Below are positions 17,534-26,280 of a stretch of 64,000 nt of DNA, piece after piece. How positions within the stretch are numbered: position 1 is the first letter of the stretch; every line of letters starts with the position of its first letter. The DNA is from Halorubrum aethiopicum. GTDB lineage: Archaea; Halobacteriota; Halobacteria; Halobacteriales; Haloferacaceae. The stretch covers positions 1,302,001 through 1,366,000 of the forward strand of contig NZ_LOAJ01000001.1 in NCBI RefSeq assembly GCF_001542905.1. Direction: 5' to 3'. The position numbers were made by a program, and so were the translations under genes. The notes under the pieces are model-generated. The model made no database searches. It saw nothing but the letters and a program-made list of their open reading frames with translations, and was not told the origin of the DNA.

Positions 17534-18331
17534 TTACTCCTCGAGGATCGACTCGGGCGCGCCGGCCAGCCCGACGAGCGCCTCCGCCTCGACGTGGTGG
17601 AGGTCGCCGGGGATCACGAGCAGGTGGAGCGGGTCGCCGAACTCGCGGCCGGCGAGCGCCGAGAGCCGGTCCGCGGCGACGACCGCGTCCGGCGAGCCGG
17701 CGCGAGCGACCACGACCGCGAGCGCGTCGCGCCAGCCGTCCGCGAGCAGGCCCGCGGCGTAGTCGGCGGTCATGTACTCCTCGTGGTCGGGGTCGGGGCC
17801 CGACGGGCCGGTGCCGACCTTGATGTCGAGGTAGACGACGGTGTGGAGCCCGCGCTCGCGGTTCGCCTCGATCGTCTCGCGTACGCTTCCCGGCACGTCG
17901 TCGCCGCCGTGGGCGTACGGGAACGGGAGCGTCACGGCCTTTCCGAAGCGGTAGTTCTGGAGCCCGGTGAGACTCGAGGCGGCCGACTGGGCGGTGACGC
18001 CGTGGACCACTCGCGTCTCGATCCCCCGTTCTTCGGCCCGGAGGCGGAGGTCCGTGTGCGTCGTCGAGATCATGGTGTCGCCGGCGGTGAGGAAGGCGGC
18101 GTCGCCGTCTTCCGCGGCCGCGAGGATCGGCTCCGGGTCGCGCTCGACACCCTCCCGGTCGCGCACCTCGATCTCGACGCCGTGGGCCGCCTCGAGGTCC
18201 GCGATGTCCGCGCCGACCAGCCGGCTGGTGTAGAACTCCGCGAAGACGCGGTCCGCCGACCGGAGCGCCTCGCGCCCCTCGACGGTGATCGAGCGCTCGT
18301 CGTAGAGGCCGAGGCCGATGAACGTGAGCAT
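17534..18331 (-). CDS. dphB: Diphthine synthase
   Basis: DphB (Dph5) is a SAM-dependent methyltransferase that trimethylates the 3-amino-3-carboxypropyl group on the diphthamide His of elongation factor 2. The 265-residue protein begins MLTFIGLGLYDERSITVEGREAL, the conserved Dph5 N-terminus with the GLGL loop, then FAEFYTSRL, FLTAGDTMISTTHTDLR (tetrapyrrole-methylase-type SAM loop) and VHGVTAQSAASSLTGLQNYRFGKAVTLPF. The length matches archaeal homologues. It is divergent from porA with a 242-bp gap. Confidence 0.94.
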   Translation of the reverse strand: MLTFIGLGLYDERSITVEGREALRSADRVFAEFYTSRLVGADIADLEAAHGVEIEVRDREGVERDPEPILAAAEDGDAAFLTAGDTMISTTHTDLRLRAEERGIETRVVHGVTAQSAASSLTGLQNYRFGKAVTLPFPYAHGGDDVPGSVRETIEANRERGLHTVVYLDIKVGTGPSGPDPDHEEYMTADYAAGLLADGWRDALAVVVARAGSPDAVVAADRLSALAGREFGDPLHLLVIPGDLHHVEAEALVGLAGAPESILEE

Positions 18332-18475
18332 ACCGCCGTTCGGCGGAGGACGGTCTAAAAGGGCGCGGACCGCCGCCGCCCGGCCGCCGAACGCGAGCGC
18401 CTCCGGCTCGACGCTCGGGCTCCACGCCGGATCCCGGAACCCCCGTACGCGCCGACGTGGGGCCCTCGCTCCGGG

Positions 18476-18496
18476 GATCGTTCATGATCGTTTCAT
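18476..18496. repeat. Tandem direct repeat gatcgttcat / gatcgtttcat in the dphB-porA intergenic region
   Basis: Two adjacent near-identical 10- and 11-bp units (18476-18485 and 18486-18496) lie about 80 bp ahead of the porA start. The placement would suit a regulator site. The 242-bp gap otherwise shows only moderately A/T-rich sequence and no clear TATA box. Confidence 0.4.
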
Positions 18497-18573
18497 GTGA
18501 ATCCATAGCAAACCCTAAGAGGTGACCGACACAACGTCTGGCTACTGGGCCTTACCGGGCCAAGATCCACGAT

Positions 18574-20469
18574 ATGACTGATCAAGAACTCATCTGGCGG
18601 ATATCGGGAGGATCCGGCGACGGGATCGCTTCCACCAGCCAGAACTTCGCGAAGGCCCTGATGCGATCGGGGCTGAACGTGTTCACACACCGGCACTATC
18701 CGTCCCGGATCCGTGGGGGCCACACGTACACGGAGATCCGCGCGTCGGCGGACCCGGTACGCTCCCGCGGCGACGGCTACAACTTCCTGTTGGCGCTCGG
18801 CGACTCCTTCGCCCGAAACCCGCAGGAGGGTGCCGTCTACGGGAACGAGGAGATCAAGCCGCTCTCGGAGAACCTCGACGAGCTCCGCGAGGGCGGCGTC
18901 ATCGTCTACGACGAGGGCCTCCTCGACCCCTCCGAGATCCCGAACTTCGACGAGCGCGTCGAGGAGAACGACTGGCACGTCTTCCCGCTCGACCTCCGCG
19001 GGCTCGCCCGCGACATGGGCCGGGAAGTGATGCGTAACACCGCCGGCGTCGGCGCGACCTGCGCGCTGATCGGCATGGACCTCGAGCACGTCGAGGACCT
19101 GATGCGCGACGCGATGCCCGAGAAGATCCTCGACCCCAACCTCGAGATCCTCGAGACCGCCTACGACCAGGTCCGCGAGGAGTACGACGTCGAGGAGGTC
19201 GGGGTCTCGGTCCCGACCGGCGAACACGAGGAGACGCAGCTCCTCATGTCCGGGTCCGACGCCATCTCGTACGGCGCGATCGACGAGGGGTGCCGCTTCA
19301 TCGCGGGCTACCCCATGACGCCGTGGACGGAAGTGTTCACGATCATGACCCAGAACCTGCCCGAGCTGGGCGGGATCTCGGAGCAGGTCGAAGACGAGAT
19401 CGCGGCGGCGGCGCTGGCCGTGGGAGCCTCCCACGCCGGCGTCAAGGCGATGTCCGGATCCTCGGGCGGCGGCTTCGCGCTGATGTCCGAGCCGCTCGGG
19501 CTCGCGGAGATGACGGAGACGCCGGTCGTCCTGGTGGAGGCGATGCGCGCCGGCCCCTCGACCGGGATGCCGACGAAGCCGGAGCAGTCCGACCTCGAGC
19601 ACGTCCTGTACACCTCCCAGGGCGACTCCCAGCGGGTCGTCTTAGCCCCCGGCACGGTCGAGGAGGCGTACGAGCAGTCGCGGCTCGCCTTCCGGCTCGC
19701 CTACGAGTACCAGATCCCGACGATCCTCCTGTACGACCAGAAGCTCGGCGGGGAGCTCGTGAGCGTCCCCAAGAGCCACTTCGACCGCGAGCCGAACCCG
19801 ACGCTCGGCAAGACGCTCACGGAGGAGGAGCTCGCCGAACAGCCCCACTCGGCCGACGGGAAGTTCCACCGCTTCCAACACGACGCCGAGGACGGCGTCA
19901 CCCCCCGATCCATCCCCGGCCAGAAGGGCGGTCGCTTCCTCGCGACGGGCAACGAGCACGACCCGACGGGCCACATCAGCGAGTCGCCCGACAACCGGGT
20001 CGCACAGATCGACCGCCGGACGCAGAAGCTCGAGGCGATCCGCGCGGACCTGGACACCGTGGACACGAGCTCGTACGCTGGCCCCGCCGACGCCGAGTAC
20101 GGGATCCTCACGTTCGGGAGCCAGCAGGGGACCGTCGAGGAGGCCGTCGACCGGCTCAACGACGCCGGCGTCTCGGTGAAGTCGCTCGGCGTCTCCGACA
20201 TGCTCCCGTTCCCGACCGAGGAGGTCGAGGCGTTCGTCGAGAGCGTCGACGAGGTCCTCGTGGTCGAGATGACCGCCTCCGGGCAGTTCCGCGGGCTCGT
20301 CCAGAAGAACCTCGGCCGGTACGGCGAGAAGCTGTCGAGCCTCCTGAAGTACAACGGCAACCCGTTCGAGCCGGCCGAGGTCGTCGACGGCTTCGAGGCG
20401 GCGATCGTCGAGGGCGACGGCGACGCGTCCGGCCATCAGACCACCTTCGTCCCAGCAGCAGGTGATTAA
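18574..20469 (+). CDS. porA: 2-oxoacid:ferredoxin oxidoreductase alpha subunit, probably pyruvate (PorA)
   Basis: Alpha subunit of the heterodimeric haloarchaeal oxidoreductase that decarboxylates a 2-oxoacid to acyl-CoA and reduces ferredoxin. The 631-residue protein has a fused gamma-like domain at the N-terminus (MTDQELIWRISGGSGDGI..., about 1-190) and then the alpha domain (ISYGAIDEGCRFIAGYPMTPWTE, about 232-254; GGGFALMSEPLGLAEMTETPVV). The C-terminus has a transketolase-C-like part (FGSQQGTVEEAVDRLND). Haloarchaea have two such enzymes; the sizes 631/312 fit the pyruvate enzyme better than the smaller 2-oxoglutarate pair, but substrate assignment is inference. porB begins 3 bp after its stop. 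Confidence 0.85.
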   Translation: MTDQELIWRISGGSGDGIASTSQNFAKALMRSGLNVFTHRHYPSRIRGGHTYTEIRASADPVRSRGDGYNFLLALGDSFARNPQEGAVYGNEEIKPLSENLDELREGGVIVYDEGLLDPSEIPNFDERVEENDWHVFPLDLRGLARDMGREVMRNTAGVGATCALIGMDLEHVEDLMRDAMPEKILDPNLEILETAYDQVREEYDVEEVGVSVPTGEHEETQLLMSGSDAISYGAIDEGCRFIAGYPMTPWTEVFTIMTQNLPELGGISEQVEDEIAAAALAVGASHAGVKAMSGSSGGGFALMSEPLGLAEMTETPVVLVEAMRAGPSTGMPTKPEQSDLEHVLYTSQGDSQRVVLAPGTVEEAYEQSRLAFRLAYEYQIPTILLYDQKLGGELVSVPKSHFDREPNPTLGKTLTEEELAEQPHSADGKFHRFQHDAEDGVTPRSIPGQKGGRFLATGNEHDPTGHISESPDNRVAQIDRRTQKLEAIRADLDTVDTSSYAGPADAEYGILTFGSQQGTVEEAVDRLNDAGVSVKSLGVSDMLPFPTEEVEAFVESVDEVLVVEMTASGQFRGLVQKNLGRYGEKLSSLLKYNGNPFEPAEVVDGFEAAIVEGDGDASGHQTTFVPAAGD

Positions 20470-20472
20470 CCC

Positions 20473-21411
20473 ATGAGCACGTTTTCAGCCATCGGAGAGG
20501 AACGAGAGATCGACCGCGACGAGTACACCCCCGGCGTCGAGCCCCAGCCCACCTGGTGTCCCGGCTGCGGCGACTTCAGCGTCCTGAAGGCGCTGAAACA
20601 GGCGCTCCCCGAGGTCGGGCGCACGCCCGAGGAGACGCTGCTCTGTACCGGGATCGGCTGTTCGGGCAAGCTGAACAGCTACCTCGACACGTACGGCTTC
20701 CACACGATCCACGGGCGCTCGCTGCCCGTGGCCCGCGCCGCGAAGCTCGCGAACCCCGACCTGGAGGTCATCGCCGCCGGCGGCGACGGCGACGGCTACG
20801 GGATCGGCGGGAACCACTTCATCCACACGGCCCGGGAGAACCACGACATGACCTACATCGTGTTCAACAACGAGATCTTCGGGCTCACGAAGGGCCAGAC
20901 CTCGCCGACGAGCCCGAAGGGTCACAAGTCGAAGACCCAGCCCTCGGGCAGCGCCAAGGAGCCGCTCAAGCCGCTCTCGATGTCGCTCAACGCCGGGGCC
21001 TCCTACGTCGCCCGGACGGCCGCGGTCAACCCGAACCAGGCCAAGGAGATCCTCATCGAGGCGATCGAACACGACGGGTTCGCCCACGTCGACTTCCTGA
21101 CGCAGTGTCCGACCTGGAACAAGGACGCCCGCCAGTACGTCCCGTACATCGACGTCAACGACTCCGACGACTACGAGTTCGACAGGACCGACCGCGTCGA
21201 GGCCGCCGAGATGATGCGGACGACGGAGGAGGCGCTGTACGACGGCGAGGTGCTCACCGGCCGCTTCTACGTCGACGAGGACCGCCCCTCCTACGGCCAG
21301 GAGAAGCGCCAGATCGGCGAGATGCCGGAGGAGCCGCTGGCCGAGCGCTACTGGGACGACGACTACGAGTGGGAGCGCTCGTACGACCGATTCGTCGGCA
21401 AACACGAGTAG
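20473..21411 (+). CDS. porB: 2-oxoacid:ferredoxin oxidoreductase beta subunit, probably pyruvate (PorB)
   Basis: The beta subunit carries thiamine diphosphate and a [4Fe-4S] cluster. In the 312-residue protein, TWCPGCGDF (about residues 27-35) and CTGIGCSGK (about 57-65) supply cluster Cys residues. AGGDGDGYGIGGNHF (about 98-112) is the TPP-binding GDGD...N motif. EIFGLTKGQTSPTS (about 136) is the usual TPP-proximal loop. It follows porA with only 3 bp between them, so they form an operon; an Lrp/AsnC gene starts 80 bp further on and may regulate it. Confidence 0.88.
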   Translation: MSTFSAIGEEREIDRDEYTPGVEPQPTWCPGCGDFSVLKALKQALPEVGRTPEETLLCTGIGCSGKLNSYLDTYGFHTIHGRSLPVARAAKLANPDLEVIAAGGDGDGYGIGGNHFIHTARENHDMTYIVFNNEIFGLTKGQTSPTSPKGHKSKTQPSGSAKEPLKPLSMSLNAGASYVARTAAVNPNQAKEILIEAIEHDGFAHVDFLTQCPTWNKDARQYVPYIDVNDSDDYEFDRTDRVEAAEMMRTTEEALYDGEVLTGRFYVDEDRPSYGQEKRQIGEMPEEPLAERYWDDDYEWERSYDRFVGKHE

Positions 21412-21491
21412 CCCCGCCGGCCCGGTTCGGCGTTTCGACTCCCGTTTTCGGGTTCGCAAGGTATTTTTTCCGTGGTGACAAAGGAGTTCGT

Positions 21492-21920
21492 ATGAGTACC
21501 GTATCGACGGAAGAGCGTATCCTCTCGGTGTTGGAGGAGGACGCGCAGGCCTCCTGCGGGGAGATCGCCGAGCGGGCGGAGGTCTCGAAGCCAACGGTGC
21601 GAAAGTACATCGACAAGCTCGAGGAGGAAGGCGTCATCGTCGGCTACTCGGCCGACGTCGACCCGAAGAAGCTCTCGACGCAGTCGATCGCGATGGTGGG
21701 GATGGACGTGGACTCCGGCAAGTACGTCTCCGCGACCCGCGAGCTGAAGGCGCTCGACGAGATCGAGGCGCTGTACACCTCCTCCGGCGACCACATGCTG
21801 ATGGCGGAGGTGCGCGCCGCCGACGGCGACGAGCTCGGCGACGTGATCAACGACGAGCTGCTCGCCGTCGACGGGGTCACCGCCGCACACCCCTCCTTTC
21901 TCCAGGAACGTCTGAAGTAA
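21492..21920 (+). CDS. Lrp/AsnC family transcriptional regulator
   Basis: A 142-residue regulator with an N-terminal winged helix (ERILSVLEEDAQASCGEIAERAEVSKPTVRKYIDKLEEEGVI, about residues 8-50) and a C-terminal RAM/ligand domain (IAMVGMDVDSGKYVSATRELKAL...ADGDELGDVINDELLAVDGV). ATG at 21492 gives the standard family length; the frame is open upstream only by chance. A TATA-like ggtatttttt lies at about 21461-21470. The position directly after porAB suggests control of that operon in response to an amino acid or other small molecule, which is inference. Confidence 0.9.
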   Translation: MSTVSTEERILSVLEEDAQASCGEIAERAEVSKPTVRKYIDKLEEEGVIVGYSADVDPKKLSTQSIAMVGMDVDSGKYVSATRELKALDEIEALYTSSGDHMLMAEVRAADGDELGDVINDELLAVDGVTAAHPSFLQERLK

Positions 21921-21927
21921 CCTCCTT

Positions 21928-22422
21928 CTAGCGATACGCGGCGGCGACGGCGAGCGTCGAGAGGACCGCGGTCGCGAGCACGGCGACGGCGACGGTCGAC
22001 TCTCCAGCGCCGAAAAGCACCGCCGCCAGCGGGACACAGAGGAGCCCGCCGGTCAGCATGGCCGCGGCGCCGAGCCGGCGGGCGCGCTCGCGGTCGACGT
22101 TCGGCGTCGTCAGGAGTTCGCGGCGGTCGCGGTAGCGGACGAGCCAGCCGAGCAGGACCGTCCCCGCGGCGGCGACGGCGAGCGTTCCGGCCGCGACGGA
22201 TCGATCCGGGACCGCGGCGCGGATCGCGGCCGCGAGCGCGAGGAGGAACGCGCCGGTCGCGGCGAGCACGGCGGCGTTCGCGCGAGCGCCGGCGTCGTCG
22301 TCGGGGTCGATCCCGTACGCCCGGCGGACGCGGCTGCCGGCCGGGAGGCTCGCGAGGGCGACGAACAGCAGGGTGCCGCCGAGCGCGACGAGGAGGGCGG
22401 GACCGAGGTCGGGAGCGGTCAT
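21928..22422 (-). CDS. Membrane protein of unknown function
   Basis: A 164-residue protein with four or five hydrophobic helices (about 8-25, 50-69, 77-92, 117-134 and 140-160) and a polar loop after the first (RVRRAYGIDPDDDAGAR) and third helices (RYRDRRELLTTPNVDRERARR). The composition is Ala- and Val-rich. Its 3' end nearly touches that of the convergent Lrp-type gene, only 7 bp away. No family is recognised. Confidence 0.7.
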   Translation of the reverse strand: MTAPDLGPALLVALGGTLLFVALASLPAGSRVRRAYGIDPDDDAGARANAAVLAATGAFLLALAAAIRAAVPDRSVAAGTLAVAAAGTVLLGWLVRYRDRRELLTTPNVDRERARRLGAAAMLTGGLLCVPLAAVLFGAGESTVAVAVLATAVLSTLAVAAAYR

Positions 22423-22474
22423 GTCGGTGGGATGGATCGATGGCGGGAGGTGTCTCGAGTCGAGCCCGTCGCGG

Positions 22475-22945
22475 TCACGCGACGGTCTCGATGTCGGCCA
22501 CCACTATCGCCTCGTCGCCGGCGGGGCCCCGCCGCACCGTGCGCCGGTCGAACCCGTGGGCGCGGTAGAACTCGTGGGCGCTCGGCCGGTCGTCGGGCAC
22601 GCTCGCGCGGAGGGTCTCGACGCCGCGGTCGGAGAGCGCCGACGCGACGCGCGAGAGCAGCTCCTCGGTGACGCCCTCTCCGACGTGCTCCGGGTGGACC
22701 CACAGCGCGAGGAGCTCGGCCTCGGTTCCCTCCTCGTCGGGGTGGGCGATCGCCACCCCGATCGGGCCGTCGTCGTCCTCCATGAGGAAGCAGCACTCCG
22801 CGCCCACGGCCGCCTCCCGGACGCCGGCCGCCGAGACGTCCAGAAGGGGCGCGCCGATGTCGTCGAACACCGTCGCCTCGCGGGCGCGGGAAACCGTCGT
22901 CCGAAGCGTCTCGGCGTCGCCGGGACGCGCCGGTCGAACACGCAT
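22475..22945 (-). CDS. GNAT family N-acetyltransferase
   Basis: A 156-residue protein with the GNAT layout: MRVRPARPGDAETLRTTV (beta1-alpha1), GPIGVAIAHPDEEGTEAELLALWVHPEHVGEGVTEELLSRV (motif A, with the acetyl-CoA loop G-E-G-V in place of the common Q/RxxGxG/A), and AHEFYRAHGFDRRT (motif B). The substrate cannot be deduced. The loop reads EHVGEGVTEEL, which keeps the small residues needed to bind pyrophosphate. It is on the same strand as the membrane protein downstream, 52 bp away. Confidence 0.85.
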   Translation of the reverse strand: MRVRPARPGDAETLRTTVSRAREATVFDDIGAPLLDVSAAGVREAAVGAECCFLMEDDDGPIGVAIAHPDEEGTEAELLALWVHPEHVGEGVTEELLSRVASALSDRGVETLRASVPDDRPSAHEFYRAHGFDRRTVRRGPAGDEAIVVADIETVA

Positions 22946-23070
22946 ACACGGACCGTGGTGAGGGGACTAGGTATACGTTTCGGGGTCGACCGAGCGCCGC
23001 CGGCGATCGTCACGCGGTCGTCGCGGATGGCGGGGGACCGTCCCGAAAGCGGGAGCGTCGCGCGACGCGG

Positions 23071-26000
23071 CTACGCGACCGGCTCGATCCCGATCGTCAC
23101 CGCGACGTCCTCGACGTTCCACTCCTCGACGAGCCCGCCCTCCGCGGCGTCGGCCGGATCGTCGAGCCAGCCGTCGGCGCGGACCTCGCCCGCGATCAGG
23201 TCGGCGTGCTCGTCGACGAAGCCCGCCACGCGATCGTCGTCGACGGCGACGCCGAGTCGGATCCGCGCCTCGACGTCGAGGTCGAGCTCCTTGCGCATCT
23301 CCTGGACCCGGCGGATCACGTCGCGGGCGTACCCCTCGGACTCGATTCCGGGGGTGAGCGAGGTGTCGACGTACACCGTTCCGCCGTCGAAGTCGACGCC
23401 GGTGACGTTCTCCGGCGGCTCGGCGACGTACTCGACCATCTCGTCGTCGAGGTCGACGGAGTCGCCGTCGACCGCCACCTCGCCGCCCTCTATCGCCGCG
23501 CGGGTCGCGCCCTGGACCGCCTCCATCACCTTCTGCGCGTCGCCGCCGAAGGCGGGGCCGATCGCCGCCATCCGCGGCTCGGCGGTCTCGACCAGCTCGT
23601 CGAAGGCGTCCGTGACGTGAACCTCGCGGGCGTTGACGCGGTCGGCGATCAGATCGGCGAGCCGGTCGACCGCGCCGGCGACCGCGTCGTCGTCGGTCTC
23701 GACGACGACCCGCGGGACGGGCCAGCGGAGCTTGCGGCCGGCCTGCTGGCGGGCGTTCGCCGCGGCCTCCTCCACGTCGCGGAGGACCGCCACGTCGCGT
23801 TCGAGGTCGGGGTCGCGCAGGTCGTCGTCGGGCTCGGGGTACGCGAGCTGGTGGACCGTGGTCGCCTCGCCGTCGAGCGTCCGGTACATCCGCTCGGTGA
23901 GGTAGGGCGCGATCGGCGCGAGCAGCCGGACGACCTCGTCGAGGACGGTCGCGAGCGTGGCGTAGGCCCCGCGCTTCGAGGCGGAGTCGGCCTCCTCCCA
24001 CATGCGGTCGCGAACGGCCTTCACGTAGAACCGGGAGACGTCCTGGGTGACGAACTCGATGGTCGCGTTGACCGCGTCGCTGACGCGGTAGTCGTCCCAG
24101 GCCTCGGTGACCTCCGTCTCCACGGACTGGAGCCGCGAGAGCACCCACCGATCGACGAGTTCCAGTTCGCCGTCGTCGAGGGAGGCCTCGGCCGGGTCGT
24201 AGCCGTCGAGCTCCATGTACTCGAGCGGGAACCGGAACACGTTCCAGAGGATGTTGAGCTTCCCCTGTAACTCGGCGAGTCCGTCCCACTCGAACGCGAG
24301 GTCGACGCCCTGCTGGTCGTGGCTGAGGAGGTACGTCCGGAGCGGGTCGCGGCCGGCCCGCTCGATCGCCTCCTCGGGCGTGACGATGTTGCCGACGGAC
24401 TTGGACATCTTGCGGCCGTCCTCGTCGTTGGCGAACCCGTGCATGATCACCTCCTCGTAGGGGATCTCGCCGACCGCGGCGGTCCCCATCCCGAGCTGCG
24501 ACCAGAACCAGCCGCGCGTCTGGTCGTGCGCCTCGATGATCAGGTCGGCGGGCCACAGCTCGTCGTGCGCGTCCGCGTCGCTCGGGTAGCCGAGCGTCCC
24601 CCACGAGGCGACCGAGGAGTCGAGCCACACGTCGAAGACGTCCTCGACGCGGCGGTAGGTGGTCCCGTCCTCGACGATCGTGAGGTCGTCGACGGAGGGT
24701 CGGTGGAGGTCGATCGAGTCGGGGTCGACCTCCTCCTCGACGCGCTCGGCGAGCTCCTCGCGGGTCCCGATCACGATCATGTCGTCGTCGAGGTCCCCGG
24801 CCGCCGCGTCCTCGGGCACCCAGATCGGGATCGGGATCCCCCAGTAGCGCTGCCGGGAGACGTTCCAATCGGGGGCGTCCTCGATGAAGTCGCGGAAGCG
24901 GTTGTCCCGCGCCCACTGCGGGTGCCACTCCGAGGCCTCCATGTTGTCGAGGAGGTCGTCCTTCACGTCCGTGATGGAGATGAACCACTGGTCGGTGACG
25001 AGCTGGATGATCCCGGTGTCACACCGCCAGCAGTGGCCGTAGCTGTGATCGACGGTGCCGTGCGCGAGCATGTGTCCGTCGGCGACGAGATCCGCGATGA
25101 TCGCCTCGTTGGCGTCGCGCACGAACCGCCCGGCGTACTCGCCGGCCGCGTCCGTGAACTCGCCGTTCGGGGCGACGGGACAGAATATCTCGAGGCCGAG
25201 CTCGGTGCCGCGCTGGAAGTCCTCCTCCCCGTGGCCCGGCGCGGAGTGAACGAGCCCGGTGCGGTCCGCCTCCACGTAGTCGGCGGCGTACACCTCGCCC
25301 GCGCCCTCGAAGTCGGGGTAGTCGGCGACGTGGTCGGCGAGCGGGTGGTCGTACGCCCAGCCGAGCATGTCCGCGCCCGAGAGCTCGGCCTCCACCTCGT
25401 AGTCGTCGTACCGACCCTCCCGGAGCACGTCCTCGACGCACGCCTCGGCGACGTACAGCAGCTCCTCCTCGCCGTCCGTCTCCGCGCGGACGGCGTTGTA
25501 CGTGAGGTCCTCGTCGACGGCGACGAAGGTGTTCGCGGGGATCGTCCACGGCGTCGTCGTCCAGATCACGAGGCTGCCCTCGCGGTCTGCGAGGGGGAAC
25601 TTCACGTAGATCGAGGGGTCCTCGACGTCCTCGTACTCCACCTCGTTGTTGGCGAGCCCGGTCTCACAGCGCGGGCACTGCGAGATGGAGCGTTTCCCCT
25701 GCTCGACGAGGCCGTTCTCGGCGACGTTCGAGAACGCCCACCACGCCGCCTCCATGTACTCGGGCGAGACGGTCTCGTAGGGGTCCTCCCAGTCCATCCA
25801 GACGCCGATCGACTTGAAGTCCTCGTCCATCGCCGCCCGGTTCTCCAAGGCGAACTCCTTGCACCGCTCGATGAACGGCTCCATCCCGTACTCCTCGATG
25901 TCCCGCTTGTTCTCGAAGCCGAGTTCCTCCTCGACTTTCACCTCGATCGGGAGGCCGTGCATGTCGTAGCCCGGCCGGTCCGTGACGCGGTGGCCGGTCA

Positions 26001-26217
26001 TCCGCTTATGCCGGATGACGGCGTCCTTCAGCGTCTTGTTCCAGGCGGTCCCGAGGTGCATCTGTCCGGAGGTGTACGGCGGCCCGTCGACGAAGAAGAA
26101 GGGCGGGTCGTCGGCGTGTGCCTCCTTCGCCGCCTCGTAGGCGTCCGCGTCGTCCCAGTACTCCGCGACCGCCGACTCGACGTCGGCCGGCGTGTACTGG
26201 TCGTCGATCTGCTCCAT
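23071..26217 (-). CDS. ileS: Isoleucyl-tRNA synthetase
   Basis: A class I synthetase that charges tRNA-Ile. The 1048-residue protein has the HIGH-like motif in PPYTSGQMHLGTAWNK (about residues 45-60), a CP1 editing domain in the first half, WFISITDVKDDLLDNM, the KMSKS motif as GRKMSKSVGN, the anticodon-binding domain (RWVLSRLQSVETEVTEAW) and a long C-terminal part. The length is normal for archaeal IleS. The start at 26217 (MEQIDDQYTPADVE) is the usual haloarchaeal one. cobT ends 63 bp upstream on the same strand. Confidence 0.96.
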   Translation of the reverse strand: MEQIDDQYTPADVESAVAEYWDDADAYEAAKEAHADDPPFFFVDGPPYTSGQMHLGTAWNKTLKDAVIRHKRMTGHRVTDRPGYDMHGLPIEVKVEEELGFENKRDIEEYGMEPFIERCKEFALENRAAMDEDFKSIGVWMDWEDPYETVSPEYMEAAWWAFSNVAENGLVEQGKRSISQCPRCETGLANNEVEYEDVEDPSIYVKFPLADREGSLVIWTTTPWTIPANTFVAVDEDLTYNAVRAETDGEEELLYVAEACVEDVLREGRYDDYEVEAELSGADMLGWAYDHPLADHVADYPDFEGAGEVYAADYVEADRTGLVHSAPGHGEEDFQRGTELGLEIFCPVAPNGEFTDAAGEYAGRFVRDANEAIIADLVADGHMLAHGTVDHSYGHCWRCDTGIIQLVTDQWFISITDVKDDLLDNMEASEWHPQWARDNRFRDFIEDAPDWNVSRQRYWGIPIPIWVPEDAAAGDLDDDMIVIGTREELAERVEEEVDPDSIDLHRPSVDDLTIVEDGTTYRRVEDVFDVWLDSSVASWGTLGYPSDADAHDELWPADLIIEAHDQTRGWFWSQLGMGTAAVGEIPYEEVIMHGFANDEDGRKMSKSVGNIVTPEEAIERAGRDPLRTYLLSHDQQGVDLAFEWDGLAELQGKLNILWNVFRFPLEYMELDGYDPAEASLDDGELELVDRWVLSRLQSVETEVTEAWDDYRVSDAVNATIEFVTQDVSRFYVKAVRDRMWEEADSASKRGAYATLATVLDEVVRLLAPIAPYLTERMYRTLDGEATTVHQLAYPEPDDDLRDPDLERDVAVLRDVEEAAANARQQAGRKLRWPVPRVVVETDDDAVAGAVDRLADLIADRVNAREVHVTDAFDELVETAEPRMAAIGPAFGGDAQKVMEAVQGATRAAIEGGEVAVDGDSVDLDDEMVEYVAEPPENVTGVDFDGGTVYVDTSLTPGIESEGYARDVIRRVQEMRKELDLDVEARIRLGVAVDDDRVAGFVDEHADLIAGEVRADGWLDDPADAAEGGLVEEWNVEDVAVTIGIEPVA

Positions 26218-26280
26218 ACGGACGTGTTCCCGCCCGCGTATTTGAATACGGCGGACTGCGGCGTTCGGCGGAGCGTTCCG

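Noticed and set aside
18574-21411. 2-oxoglutarate (KorAB) assignment for the oxidoreductase
   Set aside because: Not excluded, but subunit sizes of 631 and 312 residues fit the haloarchaeal pyruvate enzyme better than the shorter Kor subunits; sequence alone does not settle it.
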